Shown: positions 1-12,326 of the stretch, piece by piece | Layout: every line of letters begins with the position of its first letter | How positions within the stretch are numbered: the first letter of the stretch is position 1 | Origin: Cruorifilaria tuberocauda | Lineage: Eukaryota > Nematoda > Chromadorea > Rhabditida > Onchocercidae | Assembly: GCA_013365365.1 (NCBI GenBank) | Contig: JABVXU010000367.1 | Coordinates: forward strand, 1-54,678 | Direction of reading: 5' to 3' | DNA length: 54,678 nucleotides | Position numbers and translations under genes: made by a program | The notes under the pieces: model-generated | Seen by the model: the letters and a program-made list of their open reading frames with translations, nothing else | Database searches by the model: none | Told to the model about the DNA's origin: nothing

Positions 1-129
1 TTGAAAAAAGCATAAAACAGTGAGTTAGAAAGTTAAATATAAGTTAATTAAAGTTAAGTAAAACGTAAATTAAGTTCCAAAAAAAACCTGAAATGAAATG
101 TTGTTTTTTTTTGAAAAAGTATTTTATAG

Positions 130-3100
130 GTTCACATGCTTTGGGTCCGTATATCAGTGATGGACCAAGAATGGTATTAGTATTTAGTTCAAATGAAAAA
201 GTTTCTGATGGTGATGGACAAAAACCGCTAGGATTTAAAGCTAAAATTCAATTTAAAACAGGTATTAGCATTTTTGTGGAATTTTTGCACAATTAAATAT
301 ATTTTATTAAATTTTAATATTAACATTTACTAATAGAAATGTTATTAAAAATGTATTTGAAATTTTAATTAAAAAAAAATTTCGTCTAACTTTAAAAATG
401 CTTTTAAATCTTTTTCAACGATCAAACGAATCGTTTGAATTTTACTATCATTACTGATATGTTTTATAGATTTTGGTATTCCGGGTAAACCGATCGGTGA
501 TTCAAATCAATGTAAGTTTCAATTTATGAAACCACGTGGATGGTTCAATAGTCCACGATATCCAGCAAATGTAAGCTTACTTTTTTCCTTGTTGATTTTT
601 TACTTATTGATTTTTACTTATTGATCCTTATTGATTATTTTGTAGTTTTACGATAACTTTTTTTTCATATGATTTACTTTTACAGTATCCATTGGATACG
701 AATTGTACTTATATTATCAAAGCGAAACCGGATGAACAAATTCAAGTTTATTTTGAGCAATTCGCTCTTTACGTTAATGAACATTCATCATCAGTTGAAA
801 CAAGGTAATACGTTTTCAATAACTTATCCTATTATGTACATATTTCTAACACGTAAATGACGTGTCTCCTATAAGGTTATACGTTTTTTTATAATTTATC
901 TCTTTCTACTTATTTATAACACGTATTTATAACACGTAAATGACGTGTTATAAATACATTACATTTAAAATCACCATGAATAAAGTTTATCATAATTAAT
1001 GATTAATATAACTGTTTCTTAATAAAATAACTTTACGTCTAAAATAACTTATGCAAATAACTTGATATGAAATATGGGTTACAAGTCTCTATAAAGATAT
1101 CAAAAGATTCTGATCAGACTTTAAACAAACTATTAAAATTTTTAATCACTTCTAATGACCTTAAAAAAACTCTTGGGACACATAAATTTAACTTATGATA
1201 ATTCGGATTTTTTTTTTTTGGAACAGCTAAATTTCATGTTAATTAAAATTTTTTTTGAATACATAAATTAACTTATGATTAGAATTTTGTATTGGAACAT
1301 ACAATATTTGACATTAAATTATTTTAGACGTAAAGTTATTTTATTGAGAAGAAAGAATTACAATTAATAATTAACTTATGATAATTAGAATTTTTTTTTT
1401 CTAAAAAAAATTAATTTCAATTTTTTTTTCAAAGTGAAATATTGAATAAAAATTTAAATGAAGATAAAATATTGAATAAAAATTTAAATTAAAATTCGAA
1501 AATGATAAATTATTTTGTTTCTCATTTCAGATGCGCTGACTTTTTAGAAATATCGGATGTTTTTATTAAAGATGGCGTGGAAAGATTAGAACTTCAAGGT
1601 AAACACAAAAATGAAAAATATTCATTTGAAATCAATTTTGTTTATATAATTCATTTCAGTTGTTTTGATTGACATTCTACGAAATTATAATTTATTATCA
1701 AAACATTTCGAGAAAAGCTTTTGTTTTGATATTTTAAGAAAAACATTTCAAAGATTATTTTTAAATTGACGTAAAATTAAATGTGAAAAAAGAAAAGTTT
1801 TTTGGTGGTTTTTTTCCAGCTCGTTATTGTGCCAATACATTTCCGGGACCAACTGTAACCGCATTTGGTTCACATGAATTACGGGTTTTTTTCCGGTCCG
1901 ATCATGAAGGTACCGGTAATGGCTTCAAAGCAATCTATCAAATTCGTACAGCATTCACGGAGGAAATTCCAACAAAACGTTCGTATAAAATTATTCCAGA
2001 AATATTTTTCATCAAAAAATGATTATGATTAATTTTATTAGCATTTTTATTTCTTTCTTTAAATTAATTTCGAATGATAGAATTTAAATTTTTAACTGTT
2101 TAAAAAAACCTTTAGTCTGTAAGATATGTATGAGATTTGTGGTACTGACGGAATAATTGAATTTGAAATTTAATAATTCCCTATTGAATGTTTAATTTTA
2201 ATTCAAATTTAGAAAACAAATACCCTGAGGATTTGTTGTGATATGATAAGAGGATTTGTTGTGATATGATAAGATAAAGTGAAATTTTAGCATCTGCTCG
2301 ACATTGTGGTCAACGAATTATCCGAACAAATGATTTGACCAGTGGTTGGTTGGTATCACCGGGCTATCCGATCAGATACAATAAAGATTTAATTTGTGTT
2401 TGGGAAATAACTGTACGACCAAATCATCAAGTATCATATTATCAAATTTAATTGTTAAATTTAAAAATGAATTCAAAATTTACGTTTCAACTTAATTCTT
2501 ATAAAATTAAACAATCAAAAAAAAAACTTTTAAGTAATGATTAAGTAAGAGAGTAAAAATTTCGATTCAATTTGAGATGTTATTTTTTTCTTTTTCATTC
2601 TTCTGAATAAGTTTAAAATGCAAAAATTTAATTCCAATATTTAAAGGTGTTACTTCATCTTACACAAATGGAAATAGAAGGTTCAATGCTGGCGGGATCG
2701 GTGAACTGCCAGAATGCGGTAATTCGTATTGATGCGGAACAAGCTATTGATTCCACCGGTTCATCGGTACACGAGATTTGCGGTACCGATGAAACACGTG
2801 TACAACCAATCATTTCCAAAAATAACTCTGTTCGAATTAGGTACCATTTGTATCTCTGAAATAATCCTTGAAAAATGAATTCTTTCATTTAACCTAAAGA
2901 ACTTTGTTGTATTTAAACAAATTTAAACTTAATTATTTTAATTTTATTTTTTATACTTGTATTTAGTTTATATTTGCAACTTGTGATTTATACTGTAATT
3001 TATATTTCATTTAATTATTTGATAAATTCTAAAAAATTAAAGTTTAATTTTCAAGACGAATTTTCCTATCAAAATAATAACAAAGTTCTTTTCCATTATT

Positions 3101-6100
3101 TAAATATTAAATCGTTTTTACCTTTTTTTTTTATTTCAGATTTTTCACATCACCAGATAAAGTAAATGGCTTGAAGGGTTTTAATTTCACCTGGACAGAG
3201 GTCAAAAAAATAACCGGTAAATTTTAATTAATTATATTGCAACATTTTTAAACTTCGTATTCATTCCTATAATTTACCATCAAAGAAAGAAAATGATTCA
3301 TGCTAATTTTTATTAAAATTAGCGGTATAGAAAACTTCATTAACTTAATTTTCTCATAGAATTTCCGATAATTTAATAAAACAATAGAGATTATTTGGCG
3401 TCGCATAACATGAAACTTTTGGCTTCGTTTGCAATGAAAACAATATAAATACATTTTGTAAAAATTAAAGCAATTAGAAAATACTTAAGTCAATCAATAA
3501 TTAATTAATTATTAATTAATTAGATCCATTAATTCGATAAATTTTGACAAATCAATAGATTTGATCGGCGATTAATTAATTTGATCAGTTGATCGATAAG
3601 TATAATTGTTTTCAAATATTAAATTCCCTTAATTATTTAATAATATTTTATGTATGATTGAGAAAATTAAGATTTTTGAAATATAAAAATATCTATTAGT
3701 ATAATTCAAGGATTTATTTTCAATAAAAATTATCCTGAAATGAACTCTCTTTTTTTTTTCTTCAAAATAGAAATATCATTTTTGTATTTTCTTCTTTTTT
3801 ATTTTGCTTTTTCCATCTCAAAAATTTACACTGTTTGATTTATTTCATTTCAATTTCATTTCAATTCTATTTCAATTTTATTTCAATTCCATTTCAATTT
3901 CATTTCGATTTCATTTCAGTTTCATTTCAATTCTATTTCAATTTCATTTCAATTTCATTTCAATTTCTTTTCAATTTCATTTCAATTTCTTTCCAATTTC
4001 ATTTCAATCTAATTTCAATGTCATTTCAATTCTATTTCAATTTCATTTCAGTTTCATTTTAATTTCATTTCAATTTCACTTCAATTTCATTTCAATTTCA
4101 TTTCAAATCCACTTCAATTTCATTTCCGTTTCATCTCAACTTCATTTTAATTTCATTTAAATTTGATAACCTTCAAGTTGAATTTCATTTCAAATCCATT
4201 TCAATTTCATTTAAATTTTAGTTCAGTTTCATTTCAATTTAATTTTAATTCCATTTCAATTTAATTTTAATTTCATTTCAATCTGATAAACTTCAAGTTC
4301 AATTTCATTTCTAATTTCTAATCCATTGAAATTTCGTTTAAATTTCAATTCAAATTCGTTTTATTTTTCACTTTAATTTCATTTCATGTATTTGCAGAAG
4401 ATCATGAATGCTTGGATCCATCGATGTATCTTTGTAAATATACTAAATTATGCATCGATGCTCGTTTGAAATGTAACGGTGATGAAAATTGTGGCTTACA
4501 TGATGATACTGATGAAGCGCACTGTATGTTTACTCGTTTGAAATTAATTTAAAAATGAAATTAATCTTGAAACGATCGATATTTACTCGTTTTAGAATTA
4601 ATATGAAAATGAAGTTTAAGTGATTGTTTGAAACTATGTTTACTTCTTTTCCTTTCTTACTCTTTCAGAGTGAAATTAAGTCTTTTAAATTGTGTTTATT
4701 CTTTTTAAAATTAATTTGAAATTTAAATTTAACAATTTTTCAAACTATATTTACTCTTTCTAGAATTAATTTTAAAATTAAATTAATTGATTTAAAAAAA
4801 ATTAAGTTAATTTCCTCTTCGATAGTTAAAATTAATTTTCTAAAATAAATTTTTTTCTATTTACAACAATTAGAAATTGCTAATAACTATTAAAACAGCG
4901 CATTATTACTTTAGAAAAAATATCTTTAATGAAATTAAACTTTCTTATTTACAGCAAACTTGAATTAATTATTTACGACGACATTTGTATTATTGTTTTG
5001 GGAATTACTCGTATTCAACCATTTCATTAATTAAACTATTTTAATTATTTTACTTATTTTACTTTTAGCTGATACAGTTGATGAGTATATACTATTAATG
5101 GCTAGTATTTTGTGATAAATAACCTTAAGGGAATTTACCTTATAAAAGTTTTTTTTTTCAGACTACTGAAAACAATTAAGTATATGATCATTAAAATTAC
5201 GATTAAATCTTTACGATTAAAAAATTTTTATGAATATCTTTACGATTAAAAACGTTTTTATGAATACAAAACTATTGTTTCGATTTAATATTTGGATTTA
5301 AAATCTTTGCAATATCTGAATTTAAAATCAAAAGCTTTAAAAAAATTCATTTCCAATTTTTTTCCTTTGTTTCTCTTTTCTTCCATGATTAATTTAGTTG
5401 TTCATGCATAAATATTTACATAAATATTCAAATTTTATGAATGATTTCAATAACTTTTTTTTTTTGAATGAAAATTATTATATAAATAATACAAATAATT
5501 TATCAATAATTTATTTCGATTTCAATTATTTAATATTAATCGATATTAATTAATTAATTATCTTAACTATAAAATTAATTATTTTACTAACTCAGTTAGT
5601 TGATTACTTTGACTGTATAAGTAATTGTATAAAGAATATAAATATAAATCATAATATTGATATAAATGATAACCTTGAAAATATAAATGAATAAAATTTA
5701 AGTAATCGAAATCTTTAACTATTTAACTATTATTAATTAATTACTCTAACTAGTAAAATAACTGCTTTATTAACTTAACTAATTAACCATTTTGGGCGGA
5801 AAAGTAATTATCAAAACGAATGTAAATGATTCATGCATAAAAAACATAAGTAATCTGGATTATTAACTATCTATTATCACTAGTATATTAATGATAAATT
5901 AACTGTTTTATTGATAAATTTAAATATTTAATTTTATCGATAATGATAATTATTGTTTTATTGATAAATTAACTGTTTTATTAACTTAACTACTTAACTA
6001 TTTTATGTGCATAAATAATTTGTGTATAAGAAATTTAAGTAAACTGAATTATCAACAATATACTATAAGTGTTATTGATTAATTACTTTACCTTAGCATT

Positions 6101-8244
6101 AACTAATTTACTAACTTGACTATTTGTTTATTTTAAATTGCAATCAAACTGTTTTACCCTTTCGTAAAATTCATCATTTTAAAACGGTAGTAGAAGTGAT
6201 GCTAATTGTTGATGTTTATTTTAAAAGTGGAAAAGGTTTGGATGAAAGGGATGGGATGGGAAGGAATTGAGAATGTAAAAGAGAGTAAACAAGCATCCTT
6301 ATTTAAAATGTCAAATAGGATAAAATGAAGTTTGTTAGCTAACATTATTGATGATTCATTATTATTAATACTATTTACTATAAAACATACTCTTCCTCTC
6401 CCTCTCTCTCTCTCTCTTTCTATCTACCTTTCTCTCTTTCAACCTCTCTTTTCAAATAACACTTCAAATTTAATTTATTTGTTTTTTTTTTCTTCTAAAG
6501 GTACTAACTACTAATTCTATTTTTTTTTTTTATTCCTTTGTTTATCTTATCGCATTTTTAAGCGTTTTGATTTTTGATTCTCTTGACGGTTTGTTTTTAG
6601 CTTTTGGATAAATGGCTTAGCTATTTATTTGATTTTAATGGCTATTGCTGAATTTAACTTAAAAAAAATCTTTAAATTTTAAAACAAAGAAAAAGCACAG
6701 GTTTAATAGAGATTTAAAGACAGTAAGAGATTTAGAGAAAGTACATTTGGAAATGTTCCAAAATTTTCAATTTATTGAATTAAAAAATTTTTTTATATAT
6801 GATTAAAAATTTAACAAAAATATATTTTTTTGAATTTAAGTTCTAAATTTTAATTTTTTTATCAAAAATTTAATAAAAATACTTTTGTTTTAAATATAAC
6901 TTCTGAAGATATTTCATTTTTATGGTAAAAAACCGGAAAATTAATATATAAATTTAGGAATTGTATCTGAAAATGCTACAAATTTTTGAATCATTCAATT
7001 CCAATTATTTCTGTAAACGTTGTTAGAAAAGAAATTACTGAAAATGTTTCAATTAATTTTAAGTTATTTAATTCCAATTATTTCTGTAAACGTTGTTAGG
7101 AAGGAAATAAATCGAAATATTCAATTTAATTTTCAGTTATTCAATTTCAGTTATTTCTGTAAATGTTGTTAGGAAGGAAATAAATCAAAATATTCAGTTT
7201 AATTTTCAGTTATTCAATTTCAGTTATTTCTGTAAATGTTGTTAGGAAGGAAATAAATCAAAATGGTCAATTTAATTTTCAGTTATTTAATTCCAATTAT
7301 TTCTATAAATGTTGTTGGGAGAGAAATCAATGAAGATATTTCAATTAATTTTACATTTTAGGTAATACATTGGAGAATGCAGCGGACGTACGAACGATCC
7401 TTTTTGCAGCGTTATTTTCCGGTTGTATATTACTCGTCATTTCTGCTTTATCCTGTTATTTATTTAAGAAAAAACTTGAAAGAAGACGGGATAAGCATCG
7501 CCGTCGTACGAAATTTGCAATGAAACATCAACGTAAACCATTCCGGAATCCAAGACCGATCACCAAAGCTGATCCTCAGTAAGTATCATAAAGCGTTAAA
7601 CGTACGTGTTACAGTGCTAAGTTAGCTATCCGTACGTGTACGCTGTTCATGCGCATATTCTGGTATACTCGTAATAACTTCTAAAATATCGAATTACTTT
7701 CTTAAAATAAACTTTTAATGAAATTAAACTTTTCAAAAGCATAAAACTGAAATAGAGTTGTAATGAAATTAAAAAAGAAATTAAACCGAATTAAAATGAA
7801 ATGGAAATTGAAATTTAAATAAAACTAAAATGAAATTGAAATGAAATTAAATTTGTCTGACGTGAAATTATCTTCATCGAAATTTCCATTTCTTAATATG
7901 TCAACAAGTGAAATGACGTGTTTTTTTTTTTCAACATAAACGTAGTAACGTAAATTCTAACGTTATTTTTTACACTAGCTAATTTTTATGATAATTATTT
8001 TAGAGTGAATTATGATTCATATATGATGATAATGATAGTGATAATTAATTTTGATCAATTTAGTTTACTACCAGCGCCAGCGGCGTCACGCTTAACGCAT
8101 CATAATGTGACAACTGATATCATTCCGTTATCAATAGAACAACGAAATGAAAAATGGCCAAATGGTATAGCAAACAAAAACAGTAATCAATCACTTATAC
8201 ATTCCTCAAAACTTATTGATGATAGGAATACATTTTATGGGTAA
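130..8244 (+). CDS. lev-10: LEV-10-like CUB/LDLa transmembrane protein (3' part, 5' end outside window)
   Basis: Type I membrane protein with extracellular CUB domains, one LDL-receptor class A module, a membrane span and a basic cytoplasmic tail. Exons by splice phase: 130-261 (end of a CUB), 470-570, 686-804, 1531-1598, 1820-1945 (or to 1978), 2291-2430, 2647-2840, 3140-3216, 4398-4523, 7362-7578, 8064-8244; about 492 residues are visible. Two complete four-Cys CUBs follow the partial one, with typical motifs such as FNSPRYPANYP and WLVSPGYP. The LDLa module has six Cys, the last rebuilt across the intron at 4523/7362. The span is rich in ILFAALFSGCILLV and is followed by KKKLERRRDKHRRR. 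In C. elegans LEV-10 clusters acetylcholine receptors at neuromuscular junctions and has several CUBs plus LDLa before its span; at least three CUBs here favour LEV-10 over the two-CUB Neto/SOL-2. The paralogue assignment is inference. The tail acceptor could be 8004 instead of 8064. Confidence 0.75.
923..957. repeat. 15-bp perfect inverted repeat in lev-10-like intron
   Basis: Arms 923-937 and 943-957 (GTATTTATAACACGT and its complement) are separated by AAATG. A second partial copy of the centre, AACACGTAAATGACGTGT, lies at about 848-865. It could form a hairpin or cruciform; no function is known. Confidence 0.85.
3840..4388. repeat. 11-bp minisatellite in intron before the LDLa exon
   Basis: Degenerate tandem array of an 11-base unit close to TTTCAATTTCA, about 50 units, ending just upstream of the acceptor of the LDLa exon (exon starts 4398). 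An 11-bp unit leaves long stop-free frames that read as Phe/Ser/Ile-rich peptide; these are not genes. Several units read CATTTCAG, which resembles a nematode 3' splice site. Confidence 0.9.
4524..7361 (+). other. 2.8 kb intron between LDLa and transmembrane exons
   Basis: Very AT-rich intron joining phase-1 exons. It contains a CT-rich microsatellite at about 6391-6446 and a 73-bp tandem array at its 3' end. No nested gene was recognised on either strand. Confidence 0.7.
6990..7361. repeat. 73-bp tandem repeat, five copies, abutting a splice acceptor
   Basis: The shared string TTATTTCTGTAAA or a close variant starts at 7005, 7078, 7151, 7224 and 7297, exactly 73 bases apart. Units contain AATTTTCAG and CAATTTCAG. 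The last unit diverges and runs into the TTTTAG acceptor of the transmembrane exon at 7362. Confidence 0.9.
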
Positions 8245-10300
8245 ATTCAGGATGGAATTTTTTCCGAAAAAAATCGAAATTAATCTTTTTGCTAGTAAAA
8301 TTATAATTTCAGGCTGATAAGCCTATATGTCATATATCATTGAATGATGATAATATTATCAGTATAGTACAAATTAAAATAGAAATTAATTTTTATTGTT
8401 ATTAAAAGTATTCTAATTTCAAACTGATAAACCTGTATATCACATGTAATTGAATGATAATATCAGTACATTCGAATATTTAATTATATCAGTAAAATTT
8501 AGCTCGATGTAAATATTAAGTAATCAAAGAATTGTTATTTTTTATAGCTCTGTATTTCCCTATCTCTATCCTTATTTCTTGGCATAATTTTCATCTTTAC
8601 GATAAAAATGTGTAATGATAAAAAATCATCAAAATACAAAAAATATTTGATAAGCTATAAAGCTATTATCAGTTTTTTTTTCCTGAAATTGATCCGGTTA
8701 TTTGTAAAATTTGTATGGAAAATGAAAACATTGTTGATTTGAATTTGATAAATAGATTGATAAATAATTTTTTTTTTTTGTCTGTACAATATATTTTTTA
8801 ATGATTCCAAAAAATTCCTGTAATCTAATCTAATCAAAATAATCAAATTTAATCAAAAATAAATCGATCGAAATAATGATAAATTATAAGGTTGTGTAAA
8901 TGATAATTAAATATATGTTTAGTATAAAGCATTTACAAATTGTTATTTCTCAGATGAAACAAAAATTTTATTTGAAAAAATAAAATCGATATATCGAATT
9001 TTTTTTATATATTTAAAAAGAAAAAGCGAAAAGTCGATTGTTTTTTTTCAAAAAAAAAAAAATAATCGATAATTATTCGTTTAAAGTTTACTGTTTGTTT
9101 GTTTCAATTATCGATCTTTTGCTTCTTTTCTTTCTTTTTTTTTTCCCCTTTGTTGTTAAATATGAAATGCTCTTCTTCTGGTGCTTTGAATATATTTGTT
9201 TCTGTTCTATCAAATGATATTATGTATAGTATAAATGATAATATTACTTCCGTTCTAATTCAATTTGAAAGTTTAAAAGACAAAATTACTTCTTGCTCTT
9301 CGATAATTTCATGATTGAAATAGGTATGATCGTAAAATGAAAGCGAAAAGTGGCATTGAAATTTGCCTATCAATGTTAGGCCAAAAAATTACTGCTTACT
9401 TTTCTCAAAGATAAATATCTCTTGGATAATAGAGTTTCATTTTAATGGAAGATAATAGAGTATAAAATAAGAGAGTTTCAATTTCAAACTTATCTAAAGT
9501 TGTATTTTGAAATGATTACTTGATGAGTGTTTTTTTTGGAAAAATTGTTTGAAATAAATGATAATTTATTAGGGAAAGAAATAACTGCTGAAGAATGAAA
9601 ATGGGATAAAATATGAGAATATAAAATATAAAATAAAAGCGAGAAAGAACAAAATTTGTAAGCTAAGTAACTTATTTAATTACAACTTAAATAAAATTTA
9701 ATTTACAATAAGCAATAGTGTAGGTACAATTTCAAACTAATTTTATAACTTATTTAATTAAACAAAATTTAGTTACAATTTAATTACAACTTAATCACAG
9801 TTCCGAATTTATTCTATTAACTTCTTCTAAACTCTCAAACTTATTCCATATGTATCACTGGAAAAATAATTTCAAAACAATATACTTTGTAAAATGTGCG
9901 GAACTGTAGTATAAAGTGAAATAAGTATGGATTAAACGTGAAATAAGCGTGAAATTGCAACGCAAATAGAACTATGAAATAAGCGTGGATTAAACCTGAA
10001 ATGAGCGTGATTGAAATTCATAGACTGAAATGCTCATATTCAGTATCACGAGTTAGTTTTGAGAACGGAAATACTCTAATGGAAAAGTGGAAAAGTGAAA
10101 AACCGGAAAGTAAGTGAATGAAATTGGTAAGGGAAAACAAAAAAGGAACTACTCTACTAGGTTACACGAGTACTTTTCTTTTCATCGAATGAAATTAGAA
10201 ATGACAGATATTATCAAAATTTGCCCTATTATAAAATCAAGCATATCAGGTTTTCAAAATTTTATAATACACAGTGACAATAAATATAGAAGAGTAAAGA

Positions 10301-10360
10301 GCGAGAGAGAGAGAGAGAGAGAGGGAGAGAAAGAGAAAGAGAAAGGGAAGGAGAAAGAGC
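10301..10360. repeat. GA-rich microsatellite
   Basis: Run of GA dinucleotides grading into GAAA/GGGAGA units. The open frame across it is composition-driven. Confidence 0.9.
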
Positions 10361-11119
10361 GACGACTAGTTTTGTATACTAACTCGAATTCATTTCTAAA
10401 TTATTTTAGGCAATAAAATACTTTTATATTTTAGAATTTCACAATATTATATTAGGTAGTATAATGATGGTAGTGATTATCAGTGCTATTAATTACTCAC
10501 AAATGTAGTACAACTGATACTTTCATCGCTGTAAAAATTATCATTGTTGATAATCGTACTAATTGATAATACTACTCATGCATTGTTTAAATTCATTTTA
10601 TCATCTCTCTAATTAAATGTATAGATACACAAATACATGATAAAATGCTGTATTGATAAGAAATAGCTTTATCACTAGGTTGTTCATTTTTTTTTCCCTG
10701 CTCTTATCAGCATAAATCAATTAATAATACTTAAATGTATAGATGAAAAAATAGATGATGAAACGTTATATTGATAGAGAAATAGCTTTATCATTAGATT
10801 TTTCCATTTCTACTCTTATCACCATAAATACAAGTAATAATACTAATGATAAAAAGGATGTTAGCTATAGTACTAATGACGTAATAATTATCAATCACAT
10901 TAATTATCGCTAGTATTAATTAATCACATAAAATGAATTATTTTCATATTTCAAAATTTCATAATATTATATTAAGTAGTCTGATGATATTAGTAATTAT
11001 CAGTTCTATTAATTGATCAGGTAAATGATAAAGCAAATGTAAGTAATGTAGTGTAAGTAATCTGATATGTTACAAATGTTTAAAAAATGTAGCGTATTTG
11101 ATATATATTTATCATTTAC

Positions 11120-11380
11120 AAATAGCTTTATCATTTACCTGTTTCATCATGCTAGTAAATATCAGTTATCATTCGCTTGATCATCTTAAATTTACAAATA
11201 GCTTTATCATTTACCTGATCATTTTACATTGACAAATAACTTTATCATTTACCTGATCATCTTACATTGACAAATAACTTTATCATTTATCTGATCATCT
11301 TATATTTCATTTACAAATAACTTTATCACTTACTTGATCATCTTACATTAACAAATGGTCTTATCACTTACGTAATCATC
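11120..11380. repeat. 38-bp tandem repeat with TTATCA (GATA-type) motifs
   Basis: AAATAGCTTTATCA or AAATAACTTTATCA recurs at about 11120, 11196, 11234, 11272, 11315 and 11353, mostly in 38-base steps (one step of 43, one of 76). Each unit also has TGATCAT. The same AAATAGCTTTATCA string occurs in two longer duplicated blocks near 10667 and 10786. Confidence 0.85.
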
Positions 11381-11420
11381 ATTTTTTTTTCTTCCTCTTA
11401 AACTTATCATTTTGGGTCTT

Positions 11421-11524
11421 AGCACGGTCGCTTTCATACTGTGTTAGTTAAATCAGCTGCTTTGCACAAAGCAAAATATTTAGTTCGGTGATCAATAATG
11501 TAGACGAGTCCGTCGTACCGTGCT
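11421..11524. other. 104-base region closed by an 8-bp inverted repeat, with internal hairpins
   Basis: AGCACGGT at 11421-11428 is the exact reverse complement of ACCGTGCT at 11517-11524. Inside, TGCTTTGCACAAAGCA at 11457-11472 forms a small hairpin, and GACG...CGTC a second short stem. The block has higher G+C than its surroundings. It might be a small structured RNA, a transposon remnant or chance; no known RNA family was recognised. Confidence 0.3.
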
Positions 11525-12326
11525 GTTTGGTTGGGAGAATTTTTGTATGTTTGTTGAAGAGCAAATGATAAGATATGTTGCCTTCTACAACATCCAACCA
11601 ATTCTACCGCGATATCGCGGGATTTTCGCTGTGTTTTTATGGAGTTCAATCACGTTACTCCACCATTTTATAGCGCATTTATTGGCAATTCTAAGTATCA
11701 GGATTTTATAGAAAAAAAAAAAGATCTAGAAATTCAAAATACATCATATTTCAATAGTAAGTATTATTTCTTATATATGAACTGATGATAATTCAAGAAA
11801 TTAGAGGTTATCGGGAAAAGAATGCTCCGGAAATTTTCTACTTATCAAAATGACGAGAAATTCCGGTTATGCTCAATTGCTTTTTCCAGACAGTTTCATC
11901 CTGATCATTGATATATTTCCTCCGCTTACATTGTTTTGCGGATTTTTTTTTTTTTTTTGTAAAAAAAGGAGGTGAATTTGGGTTTCTCCCAAAACATCCT
12001 GAACTTTTTGTCAACAAAATGAAATTAACAAACAGCAGTTTGTCAATTTTCAAAGATAAAACTACAGTTTAATCAAATAAATTATCGACTAAAACAGATT
12101 ATCTTCGAAGAGACGATTGAAACTATTGTCATTCAGGATTTTAGGAATGTATTGTAGATCTTTTTTTATAACTTTGAAAAAAAAAAGATTCACCGATGAT
12201 ATGAATCCACTCATTTTCAGATAAAACCTGTAACTCGAGATTTCCGGGGTAAAGAAGTGTGGATCGGCCGGTTGTGAGGTGGTGTGGCCGGCTGTTGTTG
12301 TTATTTCGAGGAAAGTAAGAAGGAAA

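Larger units (their letters stand above)
8245..12326. other. Intergenic region between lev-10-like and RanBP9 genes
   Basis: AT-rich sequence of about 4 kb. It holds a GA microsatellite (10301-10360), duplicated segments around 10440-11030, a 38-bp tandem array (11120-11380), a compact area with paired inverted repeats (11421-11620) and a G+C-richer leader just before the RanBP9 start. One possible extra terminal exon of the upstream gene lies at 9324-9414. Otherwise no gene is seen. Confidence 0.6.

Noticed and set aside
3804..4160. Long open frames rich in Phe, Ser and Ile
   Set aside because: They arise from the 11-bp TTTCAATTTCA array, are open in overlapping frames, and lie in an intron.
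5069..5115. Possible exon after the LDLa module (ACTTTTAG acceptor)
   Set aside because: It reads to a stop quickly, lacks a GT donor and would not restore the sixth LDLa cysteine, whereas 7362 does.
11434..11711. Overlapping 63- and 71-codon ORFs on both strands
   Set aside because: Neither has recognised homology or splice signals; the inverted-repeat structure explains the region better.
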